Of a stretch of DNA of 38,937 nt, positions 1 to 7,444 are shown piece after piece. How positions within the stretch are numbered: the first letter of the stretch is position 1; every line of letters starts with the position of its first letter. The position numbers and the translations under genes are program-made. The notes beneath the pieces were generated by a model. The model searched no databases. It had not been told where the DNA came from and saw only the letters and a list, made by a program, of their open reading frames with translations. This DNA is from Streptomyces sp. col6 (GTDB taxonomy: Bacteria; Actinomycetota; Actinomycetes; Streptomycetales; Streptomycetaceae). Location of the stretch: positions 1 to 38,937 of the forward strand of contig NZ_RDBL01000013.1 in NCBI RefSeq assembly GCF_008042035.1. The letters are read 5' to 3'.

Positions 1-40
1 CCGCCCCCCATGGCACTCCCCCGCCCCCCATGGCACTCCC
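1..40. repeat. 20-bp perfect tandem duplication
   Basis: Positions 1-20 and 21-40 are identical (ccgccccccatggcactccc). The repeat covers the codons after the SEC-C Cys-His pair of the minus-strand gene. Since 20 is not a multiple of three, each copy shifts the frame at the C-terminus. More copies could lie beyond the window edge. Confidence 0.9.
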
Positions 41-1019
41 GGTACGAATCCCCCGACCCGCACCAGCACGCGCCGCTCTTCGCCGGCGGCCACGGCACCG
101 CGCGCCCACGGGCGGCCAGGGTCGTGGCGTACTGGGGGAGCAGGTCCGGGTCCGCCGGGGAGGCGGCCTCCGAGGCGGCGAAGGCCTCGTAGGAGGGGAC
201 CGTGCCCCGGACGATGCCGAGGTTCGGGGTGCCCGCCGCCTGGAGGTCGCGCAGGGCCGTCTCCAGGCGGGCCAGGTGGTCCGGGTGCGAGGCGTACTCG
301 CTGCCCAGGCTCGGGTAGGCGGTGAGCAGTTCGCGCAGTTCGTCCGCCGGCCAGTGCAGCACCGCCACCGGGAACGGGCGCGACAACGCCGTGCGGTACG
401 TGCCCAGTTCGGCGCGCAGGCGGGTGATCTCGGCGCGCAGCTCGCCCGGGTCCGACGAGCCCAGCGACCACAGGCGCTTCGGGTCGTGGAGTTCGTCCAG
501 CGGGACCGCCGCCGTGTGCAGGGTGTCCGCCAGCTCGTCCCAGGCGTCGTGCGGGACGCCCATCAGCCGGCGCACCCGGTGGCGTCCGGTCAGCAGCGAC
601 TGGGTCGCGTACGGGACCTCCTCGCCCGGGGCGATCAGCAGGTGCAGGGCCGTGGAGAAGAGGTCGTGGGCCGCCTCCAGCTCGTCGTGGGCCTCCAGCG
701 TCTCGGCCGCGATCTCCCACGGCGCCGCCTCCTGCGGGGCGGCCACGCGGACGCCGTCGATCAGCGCGCGGGCCTCCGCCTCGTGGCCGTACTCCCAGAG
801 GTTCGCGGCGCTGAGCGCCTTCACCAGGTGCGGGTGCTCGGTGCCGGGGGCGTTGAGCAGTTCGTCGTAGAGCGTCGTGGCACGGGCGCGGTCACCGGCG
901 AGTTCCAGATGGGCCGCGGCCTGGAGGAGCAGCGGTTCGTGGTCCTCGGGGTACTGCGCCGCGGTGCGGAGCAGGCGCTCGGCTTCGGTGATGTGGTCGG
1001 CAGGGGTGTCGGGGCGCAT
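1..1019 (-). CDS. SEC-C motif protein with N-terminal TPR-like helices (3' end cut by window edge)
   Basis: The frame reads leftward from ATG at 1019 (MRPDTPADHITEAERLL) without a stop to the window edge, at least 339 residues. Residues about 9-90 are paired amphipathic helices of TPR type. Near the visible C-terminus is the motif CWCGSGDSYRECHGG, matching the SEC-C zinc-binding pattern C-x-C-x8-C-H found at the C-terminus of SecA and in many stand-alone proteins. The family is known as a metal-binding or protein-interaction tail; the role of this protein is unknown. It lies 245 bp downstream of the STAND gene on the same strand; I see no clear ribosome site before the ATG, so a leaderless start is possible. 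The last visible codons fall in a 20-bp tandem duplication, so the true end cannot be read. Confidence 0.8.
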   Translation of the reverse strand, partial: MRPDTPADHITEAERLLRTAAQYPEDHEPLLLQAAAHLELAGDRARATTLYDELLNAPGTEHPHLVKALSAANLWEYGHEAEARALIDGVRVAAPQEAAPWEIAAETLEAHDELEAAHDLFSTALHLLIAPGEEVPYATQSLLTGRHRVRRLMGVPHDAWDELADTLHTAAVPLDELHDPKRLWSLGSSDPGELRAEITRLRAELGTYRTALSRPFPVAVLHWPADELRELLTAYPSLGSEYASHPDHLARLETALRDLQAAGTPNLGIVRGTVPSYEAFAASEAASPADPDLLPQYATTLAARGRAVPWPPAKSGACWCGSGDSYRECHGGRGSAMGG

Positions 1020-1264
1020 GAATCACACCGTACTGCTGTGCGGGGGTGCGGCGGAGGGCTTGTCCCGGCCCGGGGCAGTGAGCCTCGTCCCGGCTCAGGA
1101 GTGTTGCGGGGCGGCGGATCCGTCGTGCGGCGCGTGGGCGGGCCGACCGGGTGGTGGCGGTGGGTGTCTCATTGCGCGAATCCGGGCGGGCGACGGCAGG
1201 ACGGCCTTCGGTACCGACCGTCGGGCCTGGTCCCGGGCCGTGCCGGCCTCCCGGCCCCGCATCG

Positions 1265-3772
1265 CTACGCGTCGGGCCGCTGACCGACGGCGAGGGCCAG
1301 GACCAGGGCACGGCTGCGGATGGTCTCGGGATGGTCGGGACCGAGAAGCCGTTCCCGGTCGGCCAGGACGCTTTCCGCCAGAGCGACCGCCTCCGCGAAG
1401 CGTCCCGCGTCCCCGTACGAGAAGGCGAGATTGAAGCGGGTGCGGAGGGTGTCGAGGTGGGTGGGTCCGAGGAGCCGTTCGCAGTCGGCCACGACGGATT
1501 CCTCCAGCGCGATGGCCTCCGGGAGACGCCCCGTGTAGGCGTAGCGGAGGGCGAGCTCGCTCCTGGTGCGGAGGGTGTCGAGATGCGTGGGCCCCTTCAG
1601 TCGTTCCCGGCCGGCCAGGAGGCGTTCCGTCTGCGCGACGGCCTCCTCGGCGCGCCCCACCTGGCTGTAGGCCGAGGCGAGGGCGGAGCGGCTCAGCTGG
1701 GTGTCGGGAGCATCGGGGCCGAGGAAGCGTTCGCGGTCGGCCAGGAGCCGTTCCGTTTCGGCGATGGCCTCCGCGGTGCATCCGGTGTCCGCGTAGGAGG
1801 CGGCGACGTTGGCGCGTGTGCGGAGAGTGGCCGGGTGTTCCGGCCCGAGGATCCGCGTCTGGTCGGCCAAGAGGTCATGAAAGCGCGTGAGGGCCTCCTC
1901 GACGTGCCCCATCTTGCTGTGGGCGAAGGCGACGGCGGAGCGGGCGGTGAGGGTCTCGGCGTGCGCGGGCCCGAGGGTTCTTTCCCGGATGGCCAGGATG
2001 TCCTCTGCCACGGGCAGGGCTTCCGGCTCTCGCCCCGCGTTCGCGTAGAAGGTGACGAGGTCGGCGCGGAACATGAGGGTGTCGCGGTGGGCGGGGCCGA
2101 GGAGCCGCTCGCAGTCGGCGGCGACCTGCTCCGTCAGGGTGATCGCCTCCGCCGCCCGCCCGGTGACGCACCACAGCGCGGCGAGCTCGGCGCATGCCCG
2201 GAGAGTGCTGCGGTGTGTCGGACCGAGGATCCTGCGGCTGGTGCGGCCGAGCTCTTCCCAGTGGGCGGCGGTTGTCACGACGAGCCCGGCCGCGCTCCAG
2301 CTCCACCCGGCCCGGTAGAGGACTTCGTGCCCCTCGGGCCGCCAGAGGTGTTCGCCGGTCAGCTGGTGCAGCCGGTCGGTGTTGGCGCGCAGGGAGGCCG
2401 CCGGCTCGGGACTGGTGTGATCGTGGTCGGGCCAGACGTCGAGGAGGGCGTCGGCGGCCGCCCGCGCGAGTGCGGGGAGGGCCGCCTCGTCGAGCGGCTC
2501 GCGGGCGGCGCGGGCGGTGAGTGCGTGGATCCGTACGGACGCCGGGTCGCAGTTGACCAGGGCGTACCTGTGCAGCACCCGCAGGGCCGCCTCGGCCTGT
2601 TCGGCGGTGACGGGTTCGGTCCCGATCGCTTCGCCCGGCGCGGCGGACCGGTGTTCGGTGAGGTACGTCAGGACGGCCGGGGCCGTCCACAGAGCGCGGG
2701 GGTGCCCGGCGGGTTCCAGGAAGGCGGCGAGACGGAGGGCGGGGCGGGCGAGGCCGGCGGGCTCGGTGCGCTGGGCGGCGTCGAGGGCGAGCAGCAGCGT
2801 GGCGGCCACCTCCCGTCCGTAGCCCTCGGTATCGGCGTCCTCGGGAAGCAGCTGCCCGAGGGTCCGGGTGCTGTCGCCGAACAGGACCAGATACCGGGCG
2901 CAGGGCAGGTCCTGGTTGAGCATGTAGGCGGCCGCGTGCCCGAGCGCCAGCGGCAGATGCCCGAGAGCGGCGGCCAGATCGCCGATCGCGTCGTCGAGGA
3001 GATGCCCTGCGTCGTCCTCGGTCAGGCGAGTGCGGAGATACGCCGTGGCCTCGTCCGGCGTATAGACGTCGACCGGGACGCGCCGTCGCCCGTTGCCCGT
3101 GACGCGGGCGTCGTGCAGGCGGGTGGTGGCCAGGACCCGTCCGGTACCGGTCCGACTGCGGGGCCACCAGCCGCTCATCCCCGCCGGGTCGCTGAGGTCG
3201 TCCAGGACCACGAGCCAGCTTCGGTCCGTGGTGGCCAGCCACGACAGCAGCGCACGCGCGTCGCGCTCGGTGTCCTCGCCCGTCGCGTCCGGGACGCGGA
3301 GGCGACGGGCTGCCCGGGCGTACAGAGCGACGACCCGCCGTACCTCGCCCGCATCCGCCCACACCACCAGGTCCGTGCCCGTGCTGATCGCCTCGGCCGC
3401 GTACGAGGCGGCGAGCTGGGACTTGCCCGTGCCGCCACCACCGGACAGGATCTGCGCCGGGGGAGCGGCGCCGTCACGGGCCTGCGCGGCGTCGATCTGT
3501 GCCCGTAAGGCGGAACGCGGTTGGAATGCCGACGCGAGACCGGGGACGGTACCGATCTCCACGGGCCAGGCCACCTCGGGGGTGGCGATGTGGATATGGG
3601 CCCCTCGAAGGTCGTGCACGCTGCTGCCCGGACCGACCGCGTTGTGGTCCGCGTTTCCGCCCGCCGCCACCGCGCCGTCGGCCGCCGAGATCTGCTGCTC
3701 GGGGTCGGCCGGTCCCCTTGCCGTCGTGGAGGCGGCCTCGGCGTCCTTGCGCCGCCGCCGGCGGGGACTCAT
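1265..3772 (-). CDS. STAND (NB-ARC-like) NTPase with C-terminal TPR repeats
   Basis: 835 residues. Residues 1-30 are basic and disordered; 28-54 hold a Gly/Ala/Asn motif (DGAVAAGGNADHNAVG); about 67-86 carry the linker WPVEIGTVPGLASAFQPR. The NTPase core has a P-loop (SGGGGTGKSQ, 110-119), Walker B (WLVVLDDL, 186-193) and the GLPLAL-like motif GHLPLALG near 271. The C-terminal third is seven 42-residue TPR units plus a partial one, each opening with LGP-x-H-x-x-TL-x-x-R. STAND proteins are signal-sensing switches that oligomerise when the repeat domain detects a ligand. No effector domain (TIR, protease, nuclease) is seen at the N-terminus. The start overlaps the stop of the upstream membrane-protein gene (ATGA, 3769-3772), so the two are probably translationally coupled. 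The ligand is unknown. Confidence 0.85.
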   Translation of the reverse strand: MSPRRRRRKDAEAASTTARGPADPEQQISAADGAVAAGGNADHNAVGPGSSVHDLRGAHIHIATPEVAWPVEIGTVPGLASAFQPRSALRAQIDAAQARDGAAPPAQILSGGGGTGKSQLAASYAAEAISTGTDLVVWADAGEVRRVVALYARAARRLRVPDATGEDTERDARALLSWLATTDRSWLVVLDDLSDPAGMSGWWPRSRTGTGRVLATTRLHDARVTGNGRRRVPVDVYTPDEATAYLRTRLTEDDAGHLLDDAIGDLAAALGHLPLALGHAAAYMLNQDLPCARYLVLFGDSTRTLGQLLPEDADTEGYGREVAATLLLALDAAQRTEPAGLARPALRLAAFLEPAGHPRALWTAPAVLTYLTEHRSAAPGEAIGTEPVTAEQAEAALRVLHRYALVNCDPASVRIHALTARAAREPLDEAALPALARAAADALLDVWPDHDHTSPEPAASLRANTDRLHQLTGEHLWRPEGHEVLYRAGWSWSAAGLVVTTAAHWEELGRTSRRILGPTHRSTLRACAELAALWCVTGRAAEAITLTEQVAADCERLLGPAHRDTLMFRADLVTFYANAGREPEALPVAEDILAIRERTLGPAHAETLTARSAVAFAHSKMGHVEEALTRFHDLLADQTRILGPEHPATLRTRANVAASYADTGCTAEAIAETERLLADRERFLGPDAPDTQLSRSALASAYSQVGRAEEAVAQTERLLAGRERLKGPTHLDTLRTRSELALRYAYTGRLPEAIALEESVVADCERLLGPTHLDTLRTRFNLAFSYGDAGRFAEAVALAESVLADRERLLGPDHPETIRSRALVLALAVGQRPDA

Positions 3773-4191
3773 CGGCGTTCGGCGCCGTCTCCGAGCGCGT
3801 TGTCCCGTACGTCGCCGGCGGCGGCGATGGCGTCCCGCCCGGCACGGACGTCCGCCCGCTGCCCGGCACCGCGATTTCTGCCGGGCGTGCTGGGGCGGCC
3901 GACGACCGTGGAGTGGTCACCCGCAGCGTTGCCGACCACGTCTCCGCCCGCGGCGACCCCGCCCCGTTCGGAGCGCACCTGCGGTCTCCCGCCCCTGCTC
4001 CCGGAACCTCGGACCAACGTGGCCACGGACAACGCCAGGGCGATGAGTCCGACGACGGCGCCTGTGACGGCGGCGGCCAGGTCGGCCATACCGGGATCGG
4101 CCACCAGCATCACGATGAGCCCCACCGAGACCAGCCCGGCCACGACGGCGACGATCCATGCGGCGACACGCGCAGTCCTCGAAACAGCCAT
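3769..4191 (-). CDS. Small membrane protein with two TM helices and an AAGGD-type repeat tail
   Basis: 140 residues. Two hydrophobic helices (about 9-31 and 36-60) are followed by a soluble Gly/Asp/Asn-rich tail with two copies of a motif: VRSERGGVAAGGDVVGNAAG (72-91) and VRAGRDAIAAAGDVRDNALG (115-134). The same motif occurs once near the N-terminus of the STAND protein encoded next (DGAVAAGGNADHNAVG). The start at 4191 has GGGGAG seven bases upstream. The stop overlaps the next start by 4 bp. I recognise no named family. I infer that it anchors the STAND protein to the membrane or acts as its membrane effector, with the shared motif as the contact; this is not shown by the sequence. Confidence 0.8.
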   Translation of the reverse strand: MAVSRTARVAAWIVAVVAGLVSVGLIVMLVADPGMADLAAAVTGAVVGLIALALSVATLVRGSGSRGGRPQVRSERGGVAAGGDVVGNAAGDHSTVVGRPSTPGRNRGAGQRADVRAGRDAIAAAGDVRDNALGDGAERR

Positions 4192-4308
4192 GTCCCGACT
4201 CCCCGTGATTCGAAATCCCTTCCAGTATCGCCCACTTGAAGGTCGCGCGACAGATGTCCCGTGTCCCGGGGCGCCTCCCCGGGAGCCCCGGCGCGCGAGG
4301 ACGTAACG
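4192..4308. promoter_or_regulatory. Divergent promoter region between the membrane/STAND operon and the DUF3311-symporter operon
   Basis: The 117 bp between oppositely oriented starts must hold both promoters unless either message is read from further away. I see no convincing -35/-10 pair or palindrome in it. The ribosome sites GGGGAG (for the minus gene) and GAGGA at 4297-4301 (for the plus gene) are clear. Confidence 0.5.
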
Positions 4309-4506
4309 TTGGCCGACGTGCTCAGACGACGTCCGCAGTTGTTGTGGTTGCTGGTCCCCTACGTCCTCTACTTGGGGGCGCTGCCGTTCGTGAACCGGGT
4401 CAGACCTGTCGTTCTCGGGCTGCCGTTCCTCTTCTTCTGGCTGCTCGGCGCGACCCTGCTGACCCCTGTCGCCGTATGGCTGACCCGGCGGGGTGACCGC
4501 CGGTGA
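4309..4506 (+). CDS. DUF3311-like small membrane protein, partner of the symporter
   Basis: 65 residues from TTG 4309 (LADVLRRRPQLLW...). I chose this start because GAGGA (4297-4301) lies 7 bases before it; GTG 4318, or GTG 4261 for an 81-residue form without a ribosome site, are alternatives. Two hydrophobic helices flank the segment FVNRVRPVVLGLPFLFFW, the N-R-x-x-P-x-x-x-G-x-P-F pattern of DUF3311. Such proteins are usually encoded directly before sodium:solute symporters and are thought to be an accessory subunit, though their function is not established. The stop overlaps the symporter start (GTGA, 4503-4506), so the pair is translationally coupled. Confidence 0.75.
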   Translation: MADVLRRRPQLLWLLVPYVLYLGALPFVNRVRPVVLGLPFLFFWLLGATLLTPVAVWLTRRGDRR

Positions 4507-5993
4507 ACGCCGCCGTCGCGACCTCCGTCTTCGGGGTCTTCATGGTCGCCACCGTCGCGCTCGGGCTGCTCGCCGTACGCGGCAGGCGGGGCGGTGGAGG
4601 GCTCGCCGAGTGGTCGGTGGGCGGGCGGAGCCTGGGGACGGTCTTCATCTGGGTGCTGATGGCCGGGGAGGGCTACACCAGCTTCAGCTACCTCGGCGCC
4701 GCCGGCTGGGGCTACAACTACGGGGCGCCCGTCCTGTACGTCGTCGCGTACATGTCCTGCGGGTACGCCGTCGGCTATGTCGTCGGCCCGATGCTCTGGG
4801 CGTACGCGCGCAAGCACGGTCTCGTCGGGATCACCGACATGGTGGCGCACCGCTTCGGGCGGCCCTGGCTCGGCGCGCTCGTCGCCGTGCTGGCGACCGT
4901 GTTCCTGCTCCCGTACATCCAGCTCCAGATCACCGGCATGGGCGTCGTCGTCTCGACGATCTCCTACGGCGCCATCAGCCTGAACTGGGCGTACTTCATC
5001 GCCTTCGCCGTCACCACCGGCTTCGTCGTCGTCAGCGGGCTGCGCGGCAGCGCCTGGGTGTCCGTGCTGAAGGACCTGCTGGTGATCGTCACGCTCGGGT
5101 TCCTGGCCATCTACGTGCCCGTGCACTACTTCGACGGCTACGGGCCCTTCCTCGACCGGCTCGTCACCGAGAAGAGCGAGTGGCTGACCTTCCCCGGCCA
5201 CGGGGACAGCGGGCTCGGGCAGGCGTGGTTCATCACCACCTCGTTCCTCAACTCGCTCACCGTCGTGATCTTCCCGACCACCGTCGCCGGCTACCTCGGC
5301 GCCAAGAACGCCGACGTGCTCCGCCGCAACGCGATGTGGCTGCCGGCCTACAACGTCCTGCTCTTCGTCCCGATGCTGCTCGGCATGGCGGCCCTGTTCG
5401 TGGTGCCGGGGCTCGTCGGCGCCGAGTCCAACCTCGCCCTCTTCAAGCTGGTCGTGGATTCGCTGCCCGCCTGGTCCGTCGGGATCATCGGGGTCGCCGC
5501 CGCGCTCTCCTCGATCGTGCCCATGGCCGTGTTCATGCTGGTCATCGGCACGATGTGGGGCCGCAGCGTGCTCTCGCTCGTGCCGCGCTGGGAGCGGCGG
5601 CAGAAGGGCGCGGCCCAACTGGTCGTCGTGGTCGCGGGGTCCCTCGCCCTGCTCCTCACGTACACCGCCCCCAACACCCTCGTACGCCTCTCGCTCATCT
5701 CGTACGAGGGCATGGCGCAGTTGCTCCCCATGGTGCTGCTGGGGCTGATGTGGCGGCGGCTGACCCTGCTCGGGGCGATGTCCGGGCTCGTCGTCGGGGT
5801 CGGGGTGGTGTGCGGGTTCGTGTTCACGGAGAACGACCCGGTGTGGGGCGTGAACGCGGGCATCGTGGCCCTCGCCGCCAACCTGGCCGTCGCGCTTGCG
5901 GTGACGTACGCCGGTCCGCGCGAGCGCGACGAACGGCCGGACGACGAGGTGCTGGCCCGGGACGAGTGGGAGGCGCCGGTGGGGGCGGGCTGA
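4503..5993 (+). CDS. Sodium:solute symporter family protein (monocarboxylate-type)
   Basis: 496 residues with about 13 hydrophobic helices, the normal size and topology of the SSS family. The N-terminal part has the family pattern SVGGRSLGTVFIWVLMAGEG, then GLVGITDMVAHRFGRPWLG, the sugar/monocarboxylate-permease-type segment after TM3. The short hydrophilic C-terminus is rich in Asp and Glu. It would import a small organic acid or similar solute with Na+. The closest recognisable relatives are the MctP-like permeases that pair with a DUF3311 protein, which is what is seen here. The GTG start lies inside the stop of the previous gene. The substrate cannot be told from sequence. Confidence 0.85.
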   Translation: MNAAVATSVFGVFMVATVALGLLAVRGRRGGGGLAEWSVGGRSLGTVFIWVLMAGEGYTSFSYLGAAGWGYNYGAPVLYVVAYMSCGYAVGYVVGPMLWAYARKHGLVGITDMVAHRFGRPWLGALVAVLATVFLLPYIQLQITGMGVVVSTISYGAISLNWAYFIAFAVTTGFVVVSGLRGSAWVSVLKDLLVIVTLGFLAIYVPVHYFDGYGPFLDRLVTEKSEWLTFPGHGDSGLGQAWFITTSFLNSLTVVIFPTTVAGYLGAKNADVLRRNAMWLPAYNVLLFVPMLLGMAALFVVPGLVGAESNLALFKLVVDSLPAWSVGIIGVAAALSSIVPMAVFMLVIGTMWGRSVLSLVPRWERRQKGAAQLVVVVAGSLALLLTYTAPNTLVRLSLISYEGMAQLLPMVLLGLMWRRLTLLGAMSGLVVGVGVVCGFVFTENDPVWGVNAGIVALAANLAVALAVTYAGPRERDERPDDEVLARDEWEAPVGAG

Positions 5994-6014
5994 GCCACGC
6001 GCTCGGGCGCATGG

Positions 6015-6044
6015 CGGCGCCGTCAACGTACGTTGACGGCGCCG
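6015..6044. promoter_or_regulatory. Perfect 30-bp palindrome, probable operator
   Basis: A perfect inverted repeat centred between 6029 and 6030; its core reads GTCAACGTACGTTGAC with GGCGCC arms. It overlaps the -35 hexamer of the promoter at 6033-6060, as a repressor operator would. Core symmetry without a spacer resembles TetR-type sites. It lies 21 bp after the symporter stop, so a second role as its transcription terminator is possible. Confidence 0.75.
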
Positions 6045-6060
6045 GGTCATCGTGTATAAC
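6033..6060 (+). promoter_or_regulatory. HrdB-type promoter for DUF6412-yidC
   Basis: TTGACG (6033-6038), 16-bp spacer, TATAAC (6055-6060). This is very close to the vegetative consensus and unusually AT-rich for the genome. The expected start of transcription is about 6067, giving a leader of about 35 bases to the ATG at 6102. Confidence 0.7.
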
Positions 6061-6101
6061 GGATGGACGGCAGGAGCGAGCGAGGAAGGGAGGCACCGTC
6101 C

Positions 6102-6437
6102 ATGGACACCAGCGCCGTGAACCGCGTACGCGGCGGTCTCTCCCGCGTCCTGCGCCCCGCGGGGCTGCTCCTCTTCCTCCTCACCGAGGTGCTCCTCGCC
6201 GAGGGCGGAAGCCTCTCCGCCGCCGTCGCGCTCGCCGCCACCGCGGCCGCCGGCACCGCGCTCGTCGCCTGCTCGGTCATCAGCGCCCGCTGCGCCACCC
6301 CGGTGCCCCGCACCCGTGTGCGCACCGCCATGCGCGACCGGGAGAAGCGCACCGCGTTCCTGCCGCAACGGGACCCGGACGCCCAGGGGCGCCGCCGTCC
6401 CCGAGCCCCGGGTCGTGCCCTCCTGACGGCCGCGTAA
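6102..6437 (+). CDS. DUF6412 family membrane protein
   Basis: 111 residues from ATG 6102, which has AAGGGAGG upstream; the ATG at 6063 lies too near the -10 box to be used. Two hydrophobic helices (about 18-33 and 40-60) are followed by a basic tail with the conserved string MRDREKRTAFLPQRDPDA, characteristic of DUF6412, an actinobacterial family of unknown function. It is commonly found next to a YidC/Oxa1 gene, as here (101 bp upstream). I infer a link to membrane protein insertion or to whatever signal the upstream operator senses. Confidence 0.8.
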   Translation: MDTSAVNRVRGGLSRVLRPAGLLLFLLTEVLLAEGGSLSAAVALAATAAAGTALVACSVISARCATPVPRTRVRTAMRDREKRTAFLPQRDPDAQGRRRPRAPGRALLTAA

Positions 6438-6538
6438 GGACACCGCCTTTTTCGAAGGGACCCCCTCGCGGATTCCGTCACGCCGAAGCACGTTTCTCCC
6501 CGCTTCCCGGCACGACGAGACCCCCGGAGGGCTCACCC

Positions 6539-7309
6539 ATGTCCGCCTTCATGTCCGCTTTCGCCAGCCTGGTCGGCGCCCTCGCCGACCTGCTGCACCC
6601 GCTCTTCCAGAACGCGTCCACCGCCGCCGCGATCGTCCTGTTCACCGCGCTCGTCCGGCTCGCCGTGCACCCGCTCTCGCGGGCCGCCGCACGCGGGCAG
6701 AAGGCCCAGCGCCGCCTCCAGCCGCAGATCGCCGAGCTGCGCAAGAAGCACGGCAAGGACCGCGAGAAGATGCAGAAGGCGCTCATGGAGCTGCACCGCG
6801 AGGAGAAGGTCTCGCCGCTCTCCGGCTGCCTGCCGAGCCTGCTCCAGATGCCCGCGTTCTTCCTGCTCTACCACCTCTTCTCCAGCCAGAGGATCGGCGA
6901 CAAGGCCAACGAACTCCTCGGCCACCAGCTGTTCGACGCGCCGCTCGGCGAGCGCTGGCACGACGCCCTCGCGCACGGCGGGATGTTCGGCGCACAGGGG
7001 CTGGTCTACCTGGGCCTCTTCGCGATCGTGGCCGCCGTCGCCACGTTCAACTACGGGCGCACGAAGCGCCAGATGGCCGCCAACCCGGTCACCCCGGCCA
7101 CCGGCCCCGACGGGCAGCCGGTGCCGGGCATGGGCGCGATGAACAAGCTCATGCCGCTGATGTCCTTCTTCACCCTCTTCACCGTCGCCTTCGTGCCGCT
7201 GGCCGCCGCGCTGTACGTCGTCACCAGCACCACCTGGACCGCGATCGAGCGGGCCTTCCTGTACCGCGACATGCCCGCTCCGGGTGCCGCGGTCGCCACG
7301 GCCGCGTAA
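6539..7309 (+). CDS. YidC/Oxa1 family membrane protein insertase (paralogue type)
   Basis: 256 residues from ATG 6539 with GGAGGG seven bases upstream. After the first helix (about 28-50) comes a charged coiled segment with KAQRRLQPQIAELRKKHGKD, then the family hallmark SPLSGCLPSLLQMPAFFLLY, and further helices near 155-175 and 205-235, giving the five-helix Oxa1 core. These proteins insert and fold membrane proteins, alone or with SecYEG. It is shorter than the main YidC, which in actinobacteria is encoded near rnpA and dnaA; neither neighbour is present, so this is probably a second, regulated copy. It is likely co-transcribed with DUF6412 from the 6033 promoter. Confidence 0.85.
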   Translation: MSAFMSAFASLVGALADLLHPLFQNASTAAAIVLFTALVRLAVHPLSRAAARGQKAQRRLQPQIAELRKKHGKDREKMQKALMELHREEKVSPLSGCLPSLLQMPAFFLLYHLFSSQRIGDKANELLGHQLFDAPLGERWHDALAHGGMFGAQGLVYLGLFAIVAAVATFNYGRTKRQMAANPVTPATGPDGQPVPGMGAMNKLMPLMSFFTLFTVAFVPLAAALYVVTSTTWTAIERAFLYRDMPAPGAAVATAA

Positions 7310-7316
7310 CCGGGCC

Positions 7317-7332
7317 GGACCGGCGCCGGTCC
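7317..7332. terminator. Possible terminator after yidC-like gene
   Basis: GGACCGGCGCCGGTCC is a perfect 16-bp palindrome starting 8 bases after the stop codon. It could form a short hairpin without a T-run; a protein-binding role is equally possible. Confidence 0.35.
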
Positions 7333-7358
7333 AGGTGGTGAACAGGGTCTTGCGGAGT

Positions 7359-7383
7359 GATCGGATGTCTTGGAGGATCGGAC
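7359..7383. promoter_or_regulatory. Direct repeat GATCGGA upstream of the FAH-family gene
   Basis: GATCGGAT (7359-7366) and GATCGGAC (7376-7383) are 17 bp apart, with CTTG and CAAG around the second copy. The position 60-85 bp before the start fits an operator or activator site. No regulator is encoded beside it. Confidence 0.35.
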
Positions 7384-7444
7384 AAGCCTGCGATGGCCGC
7401 CACCCATCCGACGGGCCTGACCCCGACCGAGGAGAGAAAGACGC

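Noticed and set aside
1020..1264. Possible terminator between the STAND and SEC-C genes
   Set aside because: Several short GC complementarities but no stem that stands out; co-transcription cannot be judged.
1151..3508. 785-codon plus-strand open frame opposite the STAND gene
   Set aside because: Only Gly/Val/Arg/Glu-rich low-complexity sequence; the 126-bp TPR periodicity makes it look repetitive, but the minus frame has all the motifs.
4368..6536. 722-codon minus-strand open frame opposite the symporter
   Set aside because: Composition (His/Glu/Gly/Asp-rich, no domain) is the mirror of high-GC coding DNA; the plus-strand symporter and DUF6412 are clearly real.
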